DNA from: Saprospiraceae bacterium
GTDB taxonomy: Bacteria; Bacteroidota; Bacteroidia; Chitinophagales; Saprospiraceae
Direction of reading: 5' to 3'
DNA: 32,794 nucleotides
NCBI GenBank assembly: GCA_021604865.1
Contig: BQJU01000080.1
Location: 1-32,794 of the forward strand
Below, piece by piece: positions 8,184 to 16,939 of this stretch; position 1 is the first letter of the stretch; every line of letters begins with the position of its first letter. Both the position numbers and the translations under genes were made by a program. A model generated the notes under the pieces. That model made no database searches. It had not been told where the DNA came from and saw only the letters and a list, made by a program, of their open reading frames with translations.

Positions 8184-10325
8184 TTAGCCTAAAACCTTAA
8201 GATTTTTCACAAAAGGTTGTTTATAGATCCTTTCTCCTGTGGCCGCGTGAATCGCATTGGCCACGGCACCTCCCACAGGTGGTAAGGTCGGTTCACCCAG
8301 TCCAGTAGGATCATTATTACTTTGCACAAAATGGATTTCCACTTCGGGAGCTTCCTGCATTCTGATCAAGCGATAATTATTAAAATTACTGGATTGTGGG
8401 ACGCCATTTTCGAAAACAAAATCACCATACATGGCGTGGCCGATACCATCAATTATACCACCCTGGGCCTGATTGATTGCAGCTTGTGGGTTGATAACAA
8501 TACCACAGTCGATCGCACAGACTACTTTTTGAACTTTTGGCGCACCATTTTCCATAATAACTTCCGCAACTTCAGCTACATAAGTATTGTGGGAATAATA
8601 GGTACTAAATCCCTGATAGACTCCTGGTTTGGGTTTGCCCCAATAGGCTTTTTCGGCAACTAATTTGATTACCCCTTTGGATTTTTCAACATCATAACCA
8701 AGTTCTCCAAATGGGCTGTTCTTGGCCTGATCGAATAAATCCAGCCGGAATTGGATCGGGTCCTGCCCTAAGGTAGCCGCAACTTCATCCAGAAAACTCT
8801 GTTCGGCAAATGCCAGAAAATTAGTCACCGGCGCGCGCCAGGCACCTGTAGTAATATTAGATTCCAAATTGTGGGATTCCACCTGATAATTTTCAACCGC
8901 ACCAGCAGGGAAATTGTTTTCCCTGGTCGAATTATCCATATTGACGCCAGCACCTACCAGATAATACGAGGTCATTTTACCAGCTTTGATGCCGGCTTTG
9001 AATTTGTATTTTGATGCCGGCCTATAAGTGCCCGCAGTCATATCATCTTCCCTGGAAAAAACAACCATAACCGGTAATTTGGCCAGGCTAGAAATTTCGG
9101 CAGCTTCCAAAGCAAAATCGCCATATAATCGTCGACCAAAACCTCCTCCCATACGGGTCAGATCGATAGTAACGTCTTTTTCTTCTCTCCCCAACAACGT
9201 TGCCACCCGTTTCCGAGTCCATTCTGGCGTTTGCACGGGACCAATCAATTCAGCCTTTTCATCGGTAACATCGGCAAAGAAATTCATGGGTTCCAGACAA
9301 TTGTGCGGTAAGAATGGGGCTTCATAAACCCTTTCAATAACCTGATCAGCAATGGCAAGATCATAACGCACACTACCCTCTTTCCGCAAAGGTAACTCCG
9401 TCCATTTATCCAGGAGTTTATTCAGCTCCTCATCATGGTAAGTTGTACTTTCTAAGGGATTTTCTGTTATCCATTTTGCAGAAAGGGCTTTTTTGCCTTT
9501 CATGGCTGCCCAGGTTGAATTGGCCAGGACAGCTACCTTATCTCCAAAGCGAATTACATCTGTAACGCCCTTAACTTCGCGGGCAGCTGTATCGACAAAG
9601 GATTCCAGTTTTTGACCAAAGGCGGGCGGACGGAGCACCACGGCGAATTTCATACCTTCCCTTCTTACATCGAGTCCAAACAGTGGTTTTCCTGTTATGA
9701 TTCCTTCGATATCGACATTAGAGATATTGGTACCTATTATTTTAAAATTAGATGGATTTTTAAGTTTGACTTCTTCTGGCACTTCCAGTGCACTTGCTGC
9801 CAAGGCAATCTCACCATAAGTTATTGACTCACCTCGATTATTGGTGATGACCCCATCGGAGGTCGTACAATCTTCAGGTGCCACCCCCCAGAGATTTGCA
9901 GCAGCAAGGACCAGCATTTGTCTTGCGGTAGCTCCCGCCATACGTAAAGATTGCCAGCCTTGACGAATAGATTGACTGCCTCCAGCAACCTGACGGCTGA
10001 AAGATTCCGTATTCAAAGGAGCCTGTTCAACAATAACATCTCTCCAGGCTACATCCAATTCTTCGGCAATAATCATGGGCATCGATGTTTTTACATTTTG
10101 CCCAATTTCAGGATTCGGTGCCATAATGGTCACTACGCCCGTATCTCCGATTTTCAAATATGCATTTAGGTCAAACCAGGCAGATGGTGGCACAAATTCG
10201 GCCACTTCTTCGGCAACTGGCGTACATCCGGCCAGCCAGTTAAATCCTAATACAAAGCCACCGCCTGCTAAAGTGGATGCTTTTAAAAAGGATCTTCTAT
10301 TATATTGGGTTTTGATTAAAGTCAT
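8184..10325 (-). CDS. iorB: molybdopterin-binding large subunit, isoquinoline 1-oxidoreductase beta type
   Basis: 713 residues of the xanthine-oxidase superfamily, the IorB-like branch. It carries NRRSFLK followed by a hydrophobic stretch, a twin-arginine signal. The signal ends in LAGC (Cys34), a lipobox, so a Tat-exported lipoprotein is likely. Cofactor landmarks include GGGFGRR (393-399), GAWRAP (494-499) and the late GLGEPTLPPVGGAVANA segment with the presumed catalytic Glu (E678). The enzyme class hydroxylates N-heterocycles or oxidises aldehydes with water as oxygen donor; the substrate cannot be read from sequence. It follows the [2Fe-2S] subunit gene after a gap of 47 bp. No cytochrome subunit or XdhC-type maturation gene is adjacent. 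Confidence 0.9.
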   Translation of the reverse strand: MTLIKTQYNRRSFLKASTLAGGGFVLGFNWLAGCTPVAEEVAEFVPPSAWFDLNAYLKIGDTGVVTIMAPNPEIGQNVKTSMPMIIAEELDVAWRDVIVEQAPLNTESFSRQVAGGSQSIRQGWQSLRMAGATARQMLVLAAANLWGVAPEDCTTSDGVITNNRGESITYGEIALAASALEVPEEVKLKNPSNFKIIGTNISNVDIEGIITGKPLFGLDVRREGMKFAVVLRPPAFGQKLESFVDTAAREVKGVTDVIRFGDKVAVLANSTWAAMKGKKALSAKWITENPLESTTYHDEELNKLLDKWTELPLRKEGSVRYDLAIADQVIERVYEAPFLPHNCLEPMNFFADVTDEKAELIGPVQTPEWTRKRVATLLGREEKDVTIDLTRMGGGFGRRLYGDFALEAAEISSLAKLPVMVVFSREDDMTAGTYRPASKYKFKAGIKAGKMTSYYLVGAGVNMDNSTRENNFPAGAVENYQVESHNLESNITTGAWRAPVTNFLAFAEQSFLDEVAATLGQDPIQFRLDLFDQAKNSPFGELGYDVEKSKGVIKLVAEKAYWGKPKPGVYQGFSTYYSHNTYVAEVAEVIMENGAPKVQKVVCAIDCGIVINPQAAINQAQGGIIDGIGHAMYGDFVFENGVPQSSNFNNYRLIRMQEAPEVEIHFVQSNNDPTGLGEPTLPPVGGAVANAIHAATGERIYKQPFVKNLKVLG

Positions 10326-10372
10326 TGTGAGACCAATTTAAATGGTTGAAAAAACAATCCGGGAAAGCGCAA

Positions 10373-10831
10373 TCAACTGTTTTTCACAGCTGCCTGAATA
10401 GCGGCCTTGATGCGATTATAGGTGCCGCAGCGACACAGGTTACCATTCATCGCACTTTCTATTTCTCCATTACTTGGATTAGGGTTATTTTTAAGAAAAG
10501 CCGCTGCATTCATAATCTGCCCTGCCTGGCAATACCCACATTGAGGCACGTCGTATTCTCTCCATGCATTCTGTAGAGGATGGCTGGCTTTTTCTGATAG
10601 CCCTTCTATGGTCGTGATAGGTTTATCTCCTACTGAGGATATAGGTAAAGAACAAGAACGAACTGCTGAGTCTTCCAGATGTATCGTACAGGCACCACAT
10701 TGTGCGATGCCACAACCATACTTTGTACCAAGCAATCCAATATGGTCCCGCAACACCCACAAAATCGGAGTATCAGCATCTGCTTCTACCTGATGTTCTT
10801 TTCCGTTAACATTTAACTGGTAAATTGCCAT
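10373..10831 (-). CDS. iorA: [2Fe-2S] small subunit of molybdenum hydroxylase (IorA-like)
   Basis: 152 residues from the ATG at 10831-10829; a TTG five codons upstream is less likely because MAIYQLNVNG matches the family start. A plant-type ferredoxin domain has ligands C40, C45, C48 and C60, and a second cluster domain has C98, C101, C133 and C135 (QCGYCQAGQ and NLCRCGTY). Both clusters are complete. The protein relays electrons from the molybdopterin subunit encoded just downstream. It has no signal peptide, so it is presumably carried through the Tat system by its signal-bearing partner. Confidence 0.92.
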   Translation of the reverse strand: MAIYQLNVNGKEHQVEADADTPILWVLRDHIGLLGTKYGCGIAQCGACTIHLEDSAVRSCSLPISSVGDKPITTIEGLSEKASHPLQNAWREYDVPQCGYCQAGQIMNAAAFLKNNPNPSNGEIESAMNGNLCRCGTYNRIKAAIQAAVKNS

Positions 10832-11146
10832 ATAGAGAAGTTTCAAAAGTTGAAAAAATAAATCTACGCCTGGATGGCTCTAAAGCATGCTGGGGGCAAG
10901 CTGTTCCAATCGTGCATTAAATTTAACAAAAGAAAGAGACTTCGTCAAGTTGCGATAAAGTTTCGAAGTAGAAATGTAGGGAAATGGCTATATTTTTATG
11001 CCAATAGCTTTTAATTCGATCCCAAGATTGGTGGAAAAAATTAAAAAAGGTATTAATTTTGAGCGAAAGGATAATGCTCCTGGTTAAAAGAATCTTTTTT
11101 GGCAGATTCTTCGGGGTTTGCCAAAACACCAAAACAATATGATCTA
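10832..11146. other. divergent intergenic region
   Basis: Non-coding stretch between the hydroxylase operon (minus) and the small orphan gene (plus). It contains a 7-bp perfect inverted repeat, AAGAATC at 11088-11094 and GATTCTT at 11105-11111, which would form a hairpin in the leader of the small gene. No consensus promoter was found. Confidence 0.4.
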
Positions 11147-11404
11147 ATGTCCAGAAATTACGACCTGTCCGACCCCACGGATTTACAAATGATCAACGCT
11201 GAGTTTGAAAACTATTCACCTGAAGAATGGCAGGAGTTCATCGATTTTTCTCTTTTGCCGGAAAATAAAAAGATTGTCTCCTACGATGAACGAGGCATTT
11301 TGATGCAAATGCGCAAAAAAGCACTCTATAAGGGATACCCTACCCCCAAACAGATCGTTTGGGCACTCAATGTAATTGATAAGATTGAAGAGGCTAAAGG
11401 ATAA
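11147..11404 (+). CDS. small hypothetical protein
   Basis: 85 residues from the ATG at 11147; a TTG at 11099 would add 16 residues with no visible ribosome-binding site. The protein is soluble, acidic in its first half and predicted mostly helical, with PEEWQEFIDFSLLPENKKIV and a C-terminal YPTPKQIVWALNVIDKIEEA. No family is recognised. It converges on the ECF sigma gene with only 7 bp between the stop codons. An Arc/MetJ-like or sigma-interacting role would be a guess. Composition is protein-like, which is why it is kept. Confidence 0.55.
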   Translation: MSRNYDLSDPTDLQMINAEFENYSPEEWQEFIDFSLLPENKKIVSYDERGILMQMRKKALYKGYPTPKQIVWALNVIDKIEEAKG

Positions 11405-11411
11405 CGAGCAC

Positions 11412-11915
11412 TTAAGCTGCACAAGATTCCAGTACGGCCAATTGTTTCCGCAATATTTTCCGGGCACAAAAAATCCTGCTTTTTACCGTACCCAATGGAA
11501 CATGAAGTTCCTCTGCGATTTCATTGTAGTGATACCCTTCCAGAAACATATTAAAAGGAACATAATACAGTTCATTGAGTTTATAAACCTCTTCTAGTAC
11601 AATCTCATAATTGAGGTGCGTTTCTCCTTCATTATAAGTCAACTGTTCTTTTTCAACAACAGTATTTTGTTCCTTCCTTTTTTGAATACTGCGATTACGC
11701 CGATAATCATTAATGAAACTGTTGCGCATAATAGTTGTACTCCAAGCCTTAAAATTGGTTCCCTGTTGGAAACGATCCGCATAAGTCACAATTCTAAGCA
11801 GGGTATCCTGGATCAGATCTGATGCTTTATCATTGTCTTTGGTTAATGACAACGCAAAGTTTTCCAGGTAAGGAAGTATTTGACTAATATTGGTATCCAA
11901 TTCCTGGTGTTTCAT
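11412..11915 (-). CDS. ECF-type RNA polymerase sigma factor
   Basis: 167 residues from the ATG at 11915-11913 (preceded by AAGAAAGACG); a second ATG at 11948 would add 11 residues. Region 2 includes LIQDTLLRIVTYADRF and FKAWSTTIMRNSFINDYRR, and region 4 includes YHYNEIAEELHVPLGTVKSR followed by IFCARKILRKQL. It redirects core polymerase to a specific promoter set. No anti-sigma gene or FecR-type membrane protein is adjacent, so its control is not apparent. A possible promoter, CAACTTTG with ATTG 20 bp upstream, lies in the 11990-12035 region. Confidence 0.9.
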   Translation of the reverse strand: MKHQELDTNISQILPYLENFALSLTKDNDKASDLIQDTLLRIVTYADRFQQGTNFKAWSTTIMRNSFINDYRRNRSIQKRKEQNTVVEKEQLTYNEGETHLNYEIVLEEVYKLNELYYVPFNMFLEGYHYNEIAEELHVPLGTVKSRIFCARKILRKQLAVLESCAA

Positions 11916-12147
11916 CGTCTTTCTTTTTAAAAGTGATAAATAGATCATCTTTTAGAACATGTAGCGAATTAATGACTGTCCAAACATGCTCTTACAAAGT
12001 TGATTTATTTCCAAGACAATTTCAATCACAAAAGTCACCAGGGTTTAAAAAAAAGATGATTTAGGTCACCTTTTTTTTTCGAAGCAGGTGTTTAAAGTAT
12101 CCTTGCTCCACCAGTTGGAATGCAGGAAACGTTAAACAACTCGAGCA

Positions 12148-12198
12148 TTTGGAGGCCATCAGCTGGCCCGATAGCCTCCAAACGCTTTATTTTTTTTT
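12148..12198 (+). terminator. hairpin followed by T-run, plus-strand orientation
   Basis: A 9-bp perfect inverted repeat (TTTGGAGGC at 12148-12156, complement at 12174-12182) has a 17-nt loop. A T-rich stretch (12186-12198) follows on the plus strand, overlapping the end of the receptor gene. No plus-strand gene is seen just upstream. On the minus strand it could still serve as a post-stop hairpin for the receptor transcript. Confidence 0.45.
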
Positions 12199-14611
12199 AA
12201 TCCTCATCGCCTACGCCGTCGCCTTCACCACCAGACCTTCTATCCGGTCTTTTCTTTTGCTGGTGCAGTCGGTAACTGAAAGTCAGATTGATCTGGCGGG
12301 TACGCCACTGCCCATCATGGAAGCTATAAAAGTTTTCTCCTTCGGTGATAGAACGCCATCGCCGCGTATTAAAAAGGTCTCTGACATTCAACGTTAGCGT
12401 AGCATTTTTATTGAGAATATCTTTACTGACGCCGAGGTCTAAAGACCAACTTGGCAACCTGTAACCTTGAGTTGTCTGGCTTCTGGATCGATAGTTCCAC
12501 CTTACTTGGAGGTCGGTATTTTTCCAGAAAGTAAACCTTGAAGTAAACCGACTACGCCAGCCATAAGTATCACTATAAAAATTCTGATCAAGAATATCCC
12601 CATCCGTAATCGAGCGGAAAAAATTGAAATTACCATCCACCTTCCACCATTTATATGGAGAATAGGAACCGGTAAGCTCTACACCATAAGCATTTTCTGT
12701 TGCCAAATTTTCAGGGCGGGTAAAAGAATTACCATTTTCATCTACCCTTCTAATTCGCTCTATTTCATCAAGGGTGTATCGGTAATAAATGGAGGAACTG
12801 ATAGAAGCATTCTCCATGTATTTGACGTGACCTATCTCAAAGGAGTGGGTTAGCTCAGGATTCAGATCCGGGTTTCCACTAAAGAAATTTCGGTTGTCTG
12901 TAAAGGTAGAAAACGGGCTTAGATCCCAATAGCGTGGTCGCCTGATCCTACGGCTATAACTCAGCTGAATGGCATTTTCATTTGGCAAATCATAAGTAAA
13001 GTGAGCTGTAGGGATCAGATTGAGATAATCTCTTGGATTGACATCCTCGGTTTGTAGTAACTTCGTAGTTACATCACTGTATTCGGCCCTTAGGCCTAAT
13101 TGATAGGAAAAACGATTAATTTTATTGCCTACCTGTGCATAAGCAGCATGAATGTTCTCATTGTAAATAAAATGATTCGTCAACCCCGGATCTGCCAGCC
13201 ATTTCCCGTCTGCTAAATGTTCTACAATATAATTGTTAGTCATTTCCCGGAAGCTACTGTACAGACCTATTTCAAATCTTCCGTCCTTTTTGAATGGATG
13301 TATATAATCTGCCTGCAACAATAGCCGCTTTTCTGTTTCGTAATTATAGGAATGATCAAAAATTTCCGCTCCATTGGCAGTACCATCGGGCAAAAAAATG
13401 CGTTCTTCAAAATTCTGATCAGACTCTTCCCAATTGTCTTGATACCGGGCATCAACTGTAAATTCCTGACCTTCCCGTTTAAAAGTTTTCTTATAAGTTA
13501 GTGAATATTCTGAATTGGGTTCCGTTTCTTCTTCATCCTGAGTACGGGTACTGAAACCAGTCAGGTTGTCACTTGAAAACAAATAGTCATTATAGGTGAG
13601 AAACGATGTTCTGTCTCCTTTACTGCGACGCCAGGTGTAAGACGCGGTAAGAATGTCTTTGCTGGTAAAATAATAATCTAGCCCTCCACGAATGCTGTTG
13701 TTAATACCCTTTTGGTTGCGTTCATTTCTACTATCGTAAATTTGAAGGGTATCATTGCGCTCAGTTTCTTGGTAGGTTTTTCCAGTGACCGGCGTATCGT
13801 TGTAAGTAATCCCATAATTGAGGAAAAAATTAAGCTTATCCTTACGAAAATTCACGTTCGCCGAACCGCCATAATTGGTGGGATAACCGACAATCACATC
13901 GAAGGCCCCATTTAAACCTTGCCTACGTTCCTTTTTCAGGATAATATTGATAATGCCTCCAACACCTTCGCCCTCATATCGGGCAGAAGGATTGGTAATG
14001 ATTTCTACCCGGTCAATTTGGTTGCCCTGTAATAACCGCAAACCCTGGGCGCCACTAAAACTCATTAGTCCGGAAGGTTTTCCATCGATCAGTATCCTCA
14101 CCCCCGTGCTACCTCTCAGGCTTACATTTCCCTCTATATCAACAGAAACCGACGGAATATTATCCAAAATATCCGCTGCATTATTTCCTGAATTGGCCAA
14201 ATCCTTGCCGACATTAAACACTTTTTTGTCCAAAGCCAATTGCATGGTACTTTTTTCGGCCTGTACAACGACTTCATCCAAAGTAGCTGTAGCTGTATAC
14301 AATTCTATATTACCCAAATCTATTTTGGCACCACCTTTTTTAACTTCGATTTTGTCTATCAAATAAGGCTCATATGCCAAAAAATCGATTTTAGCAAAAT
14401 AAAGACCGGGCTTTGCAGTTACCTCAAAAACTCCGGCATCATCCGTAATTGTTCCGTCAACCAAAGTACTATCCGCCTGATTGTACAAACTTATAGTAGC
14501 ATAAGACAAGGGTTCTCCGGATTGGCTATCCGTTATTTTACCAGTTATTTTCTGAGAAAAAAGCGCAGTATTCGCCAATAATAAAAATAGAGTAAGGAGT
14601 CTAAGTTTCAT
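12197..14611 (-). CDS. TonB-type outer-membrane receptor, SusD-less, OMP_b-brl_3-like
   Basis: 804 residues. A signal peptide (MKLRLLTLFLLLANTALFSQ) is followed by a carboxypeptidase-regulatory-like beta-sandwich (about 21-105). A plug domain follows (about 110-225; LDKKVFNVGKDLANSGNNAA, then LRGSTGVRILIDGKPSG), and then a barrel to about 785 rich in alternating aromatic strands. No SusD gene is adjacent. The substrate is unknown; members of this group are often controlled by two-component systems and linked with metal or peptide uptake. The C-terminal tail is polar (RRSGGEGDGVGDED) and does not end in an aromatic strand residue. Upstream lies a four-unit 11-bp repeat shared with the response-regulator promoter, tying its expression to that system. 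Confidence 0.9.
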   Translation of the reverse strand: MKLRLLTLFLLLANTALFSQKITGKITDSQSGEPLSYATISLYNQADSTLVDGTITDDAGVFEVTAKPGLYFAKIDFLAYEPYLIDKIEVKKGGAKIDLGNIELYTATATLDEVVVQAEKSTMQLALDKKVFNVGKDLANSGNNAADILDNIPSVSVDIEGNVSLRGSTGVRILIDGKPSGLMSFSGAQGLRLLQGNQIDRVEIITNPSARYEGEGVGGIINIILKKERRQGLNGAFDVIVGYPTNYGGSANVNFRKDKLNFFLNYGITYNDTPVTGKTYQETERNDTLQIYDSRNERNQKGINNSIRGGLDYYFTSKDILTASYTWRRSKGDRTSFLTYNDYLFSSDNLTGFSTRTQDEEETEPNSEYSLTYKKTFKREGQEFTVDARYQDNWEESDQNFEERIFLPDGTANGAEIFDHSYNYETEKRLLLQADYIHPFKKDGRFEIGLYSSFREMTNNYIVEHLADGKWLADPGLTNHFIYNENIHAAYAQVGNKINRFSYQLGLRAEYSDVTTKLLQTEDVNPRDYLNLIPTAHFTYDLPNENAIQLSYSRRIRRPRYWDLSPFSTFTDNRNFFSGNPDLNPELTHSFEIGHVKYMENASISSSIYYRYTLDEIERIRRVDENGNSFTRPENLATENAYGVELTGSYSPYKWWKVDGNFNFFRSITDGDILDQNFYSDTYGWRSRFTSRFTFWKNTDLQVRWNYRSRSQTTQGYRLPSWSLDLGVSKDILNKNATLTLNVRDLFNTRRWRSITEGENFYSFHDGQWRTRQINLTFSYRLHQQKKRPDRRSGGEGDGVGDED

Positions 14612-14666
14612 TTTTACTGTTTTATTAGATAGTCTATGTACTGTTTGGAGATTATATATTTGAGTG

Positions 14667-14723
14667 CAAATATCCGGATGAAGTTTAGGGAGAATTTGAA
14701 GAGAATTTGAAGGAATTTTGAAG
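14667..14723 (-). promoter_or_regulatory. receptor promoter with 11-bp phased operator repeats
   Basis: Reading the minus strand, CTTCAAA occurs at 14723-14717, 14712-14706 and 14701-14695, with a weaker unit CCCTAAA at 14690-14684, all exactly 11 bp apart. A -7-like box GATATTTG (one mismatch to TAnnTTTG) lies at 14674-14667, so the repeats end 9, 20, 31 and 42 bp upstream of it. The 9- and 20-bp positions are identical to those in the response-regulator promoter. OmpR-type regulators commonly bind head-to-tail repeats one helical turn apart. Confidence 0.7.
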
Positions 14724-14785
14724 CAGGTTTTTACAAGGGTCGATACGCCAAAGAACCAGCAATGTAATAGCCTGATTTATAGCCC

Positions 14786-14823
14786 ATTAACCCTTAGTAT
14801 CAAATTAGGCTTTGAGGGTTAAT
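14786..14823. repeat. inverted repeat after sensor kinase gene
   Basis: ATTAACCCT at 14786-14794 pairs perfectly with AGGGTTAAT at 14815-14823 (9 bp, 20-nt loop). It lies 34 bp past the kinase stop codon. There is no T-run on the minus strand, so it is at most a weak terminator or an attenuating structure between kinase and receptor. Confidence 0.4.
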
Positions 14824-14856
14824 TTCAAATGTTAAATAATGTTAAAGTTTGGTAGA

Positions 14857-16146
14857 TTATTTGGAGGTTGACCTAGCTTTTGAAGCTCCAGCCAATGTAA
14901 TCACTACTTCATGTACCCCTTCCTGATAATTATAGACAATCGGCAAGCCATTCACCTGACAGATTTTCTTGACAATGGCCAGACCAAGGCCCAAGGACTT
15001 ACTGGTTTGATTGCTTTTCTGAAACCGTTCAAATAATTGCTCTGTAGGAACGGGTGGTGGTGGCCCCGAATTAAAGATCCTCAATGATTGGTGATCCAGA
15101 CTAACTTTTACCCAACCGTCTTTCACATTGTGACGGATAGCATTTTTCAATAAGTTATTGATCAGAATATGTCCCAGAGACGGGTCAAGTTGCAACTGTA
15201 CAACCGGTAAAATATTTTTTTGGAATTTCAAGCCTTTCATCGCGGCCAATTCTTCAAAGTTGGATACATCAACCTGTAAAATTTCCGAAAAGTTGTATTT
15301 GGTATGTGGCGCAAATTCCTGATTTTCAATTTTGGTCAGCAGTAAAAGTGCTTCGCCCAATTTAGAGAGCTGAGATAAGGAATGCTGTGTTTCCTGGACT
15401 AGTTGTAGCTGAGCCAAATCTAGCGCATTAGATTCTACCAGCAATTCAAGCTTTCCGCCGGCTACAGCCAATGGTGTCTGCATTTCATGAGAGGCATTTT
15501 CAGAAAACTCTTTGAGCGTGAGGTAATCCTTTCGATTTTTTTCCAACATCTCCTTTAAAAAGACATTCAGCTGGCGAAACTCCGTCGTTGTCGTTTTGGG
15601 TAATTCAGGGACCTCCCCGGATTGCAAATTGAAGCTCTTTATCTTTTGCATCGTCTCTTTGAATGGCCGCAATAAGAATTTGGAAATTAGTAGACTAAAA
15701 ATGATTAAAATCACCCCCAATACAATAAAAAGATCCTTTAAAACATTTTTGACAATCCTTCCTATATCACTTTCTTCGATAAAAACATTCATGACTTTGA
15801 AGCGATAATTTACGCCATTAATGTTTCTACTGGTTGTCAACATCCGCAGCGGTTCTTGTCTTTTCAAAACGGGATGAAAAGCCAGGGTATCTGAAAACAC
15901 AAGCTGCATATCAGGCGTATCAATACGGTTAATGGTGGTAATATACAACATCCAGCTTTGCAATTCTGCCGCCGGGACTCCGGCTTCCATCGCACTTACC
16001 AATGGTTGGAACGATTCAATTAAAGAAAAGTCGGTCTCTCTTTTCACCTCATATTTAAAAGTATGGTATACCTGAATCCCTCCTATTACAAAGGCAACAA
16101 GGGCCAATAGCAAATTGAAAATAGTTGTTTTAGCAAGCAGATTCAT
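14857..16146 (-). CDS. sensor histidine kinase
   Basis: 429 residues. Membrane helices lie at about 8-27 and 137-159 and flank a periplasmic sensing region of about 110 residues of unrecognised type. A HAMP-like linker follows, then the dimerisation/phosphoacceptor helix with NASHEMQTPL (His220), the ATP-binding N-box NLLKNAIRHN (Asn335), an atypical G1 box FNSGPPPP and the G2 box GLGLAIVK (386-393). It should autophosphorylate at His220 and pass the phosphate to the regulator encoded upstream. The regulator-kinase gap is 107 bp, wide for such a pair, and contains the motif also found at 31067. Confidence 0.93.
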   Translation of the reverse strand: MNLLAKTTIFNLLLALVAFVIGGIQVYHTFKYEVKRETDFSLIESFQPLVSAMEAGVPAAELQSWMLYITTINRIDTPDMQLVFSDTLAFHPVLKRQEPLRMLTTSRNINGVNYRFKVMNVFIEESDIGRIVKNVLKDLFIVLGVILIIFSLLISKFLLRPFKETMQKIKSFNLQSGEVPELPKTTTTEFRQLNVFLKEMLEKNRKDYLTLKEFSENASHEMQTPLAVAGGKLELLVESNALDLAQLQLVQETQHSLSQLSKLGEALLLLTKIENQEFAPHTKYNFSEILQVDVSNFEELAAMKGLKFQKNILPVVQLQLDPSLGHILINNLLKNAIRHNVKDGWVKVSLDHQSLRIFNSGPPPPVPTEQLFERFQKSNQTSKSLGLGLAIVKKICQVNGLPIVYNYQEGVHEVVITLAGASKARSTSK

Positions 16147-16158
16147 CCTTTAAAATTG

Positions 16159-16198
16159 GTTCTTCGACAAATCCCGTAATTAAGAACATGGTTGGCAA
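16159..16198 (-). repeat. intergenic motif, copy 1
   Basis: Forty bases starting GTTCTT and ending TTGGCAA on the plus strand, matching the segment at 31067-31109 at 24 of the first 28 positions, with a core of 12 identical bases (GACAAATCCCGT). Both copies lie upstream of a minus-strand gene in the same orientation. This copy ends 12 bp before the kinase start. Confidence 0.5.
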
Positions 16199-16253
16199 TC
16201 ACTCTTACGTACAAAGCATCACTTTTTCGGTATTTGTCAAAGAAGGTCATAAA

Positions 16254-16931
16254 TTAACTTTCACTCATTTTATATCCTAGGCCGTAAATCGTTTTGATAT
16301 AATCTTCCCCGCCTGCTCCAGTTATTTTTTTTCTTAAATTTTTAATATGTTGGTATACAAAATCAAAGGAATCCTGTAAATCTATGGAATCCCCCCAAAG
16401 GTGTTCCGCAATGGTTTGTTTGGTTAACACCCGATTTTTATTGGCAATAAAAAAGACCAGCAATTCGTGTTCTTTCAGGGTTAACGTCAGTGGTACATCA
16501 TGCACGCTTGCTTCATGTGTATCCGAATTGACGACGATTTCTTTAAAATGAATAGCGGTATGTCCCTGGAATTTCCTCCGCCGGAAAATAGCTTTAAGAC
16601 GAGCATTTAACTCAGGCAAATGAAAAGGTTTTGTGAGGTAATCATCAGCGCCAAGTTCCAGTCCCATTACCCGGTCATCCAGAGCGTTTTTCGCTGAAAT
16701 GATCAATACACCTGCTTCCGGTTGGCATTGCTTCAAAAGGCGAAGTAGGTCTAGCCCATTACCATCGGGCAACATAATATCCAGCACCACGATATCATAG
16801 GAATAGGAAGTTAGTTTATCTTCTGCCTCCGCAAAATTTGATGCGGCTTCACAAACGATGTCTCCTCCTCCCAAATAGGACAACATATTTTCCAATAAGG
16901 CCCTTTCATCTTCGACGATTAATATTTTCAT
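16254..16931 (-). CDS. OmpR-family response regulator
   Basis: 225 residues. The receiver domain has acidic pocket E7/D8, phospho-acceptor D51 in VVLDIMLPDGNG, and the YLTKPF lysine switch. The winged-helix DNA-binding domain (about 128-222) has LTLKEHELLVFFIANKNRVL, LWGDSIDLQDSFDFVYQHI and YIKTIYGLGYKM. Start ATG at 16931. The -7 box TATATTTG ends only 8 bp before this ATG, so the transcript may have a very short leader or none. Two phased CTTCAAA-type repeats in front of the -7 box suggest that it controls its own synthesis. It forms a two-component system with the kinase downstream. Confidence 0.95.
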   Translation of the reverse strand: MKILIVEDERALLENMLSYLGGGDIVCEAASNFAEAEDKLTSYSYDIVVLDIMLPDGNGLDLLRLLKQCQPEAGVLIISAKNALDDRVMGLELGADDYLTKPFHLPELNARLKAIFRRRKFQGHTAIHFKEIVVNSDTHEASVHDVPLTLTLKEHELLVFFIANKNRVLTKQTIAEHLWGDSIDLQDSFDFVYQHIKNLRKKITGAGGEDYIKTIYGLGYKMSES

Positions 16932-16939
16932 AATGGCTG

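Noticed and set aside
10923-11132. 69-codon minus-strand open frame
   Set aside because: Very AT-rich, low-complexity translation with no start context; lies over the small gene's leader and hairpin.
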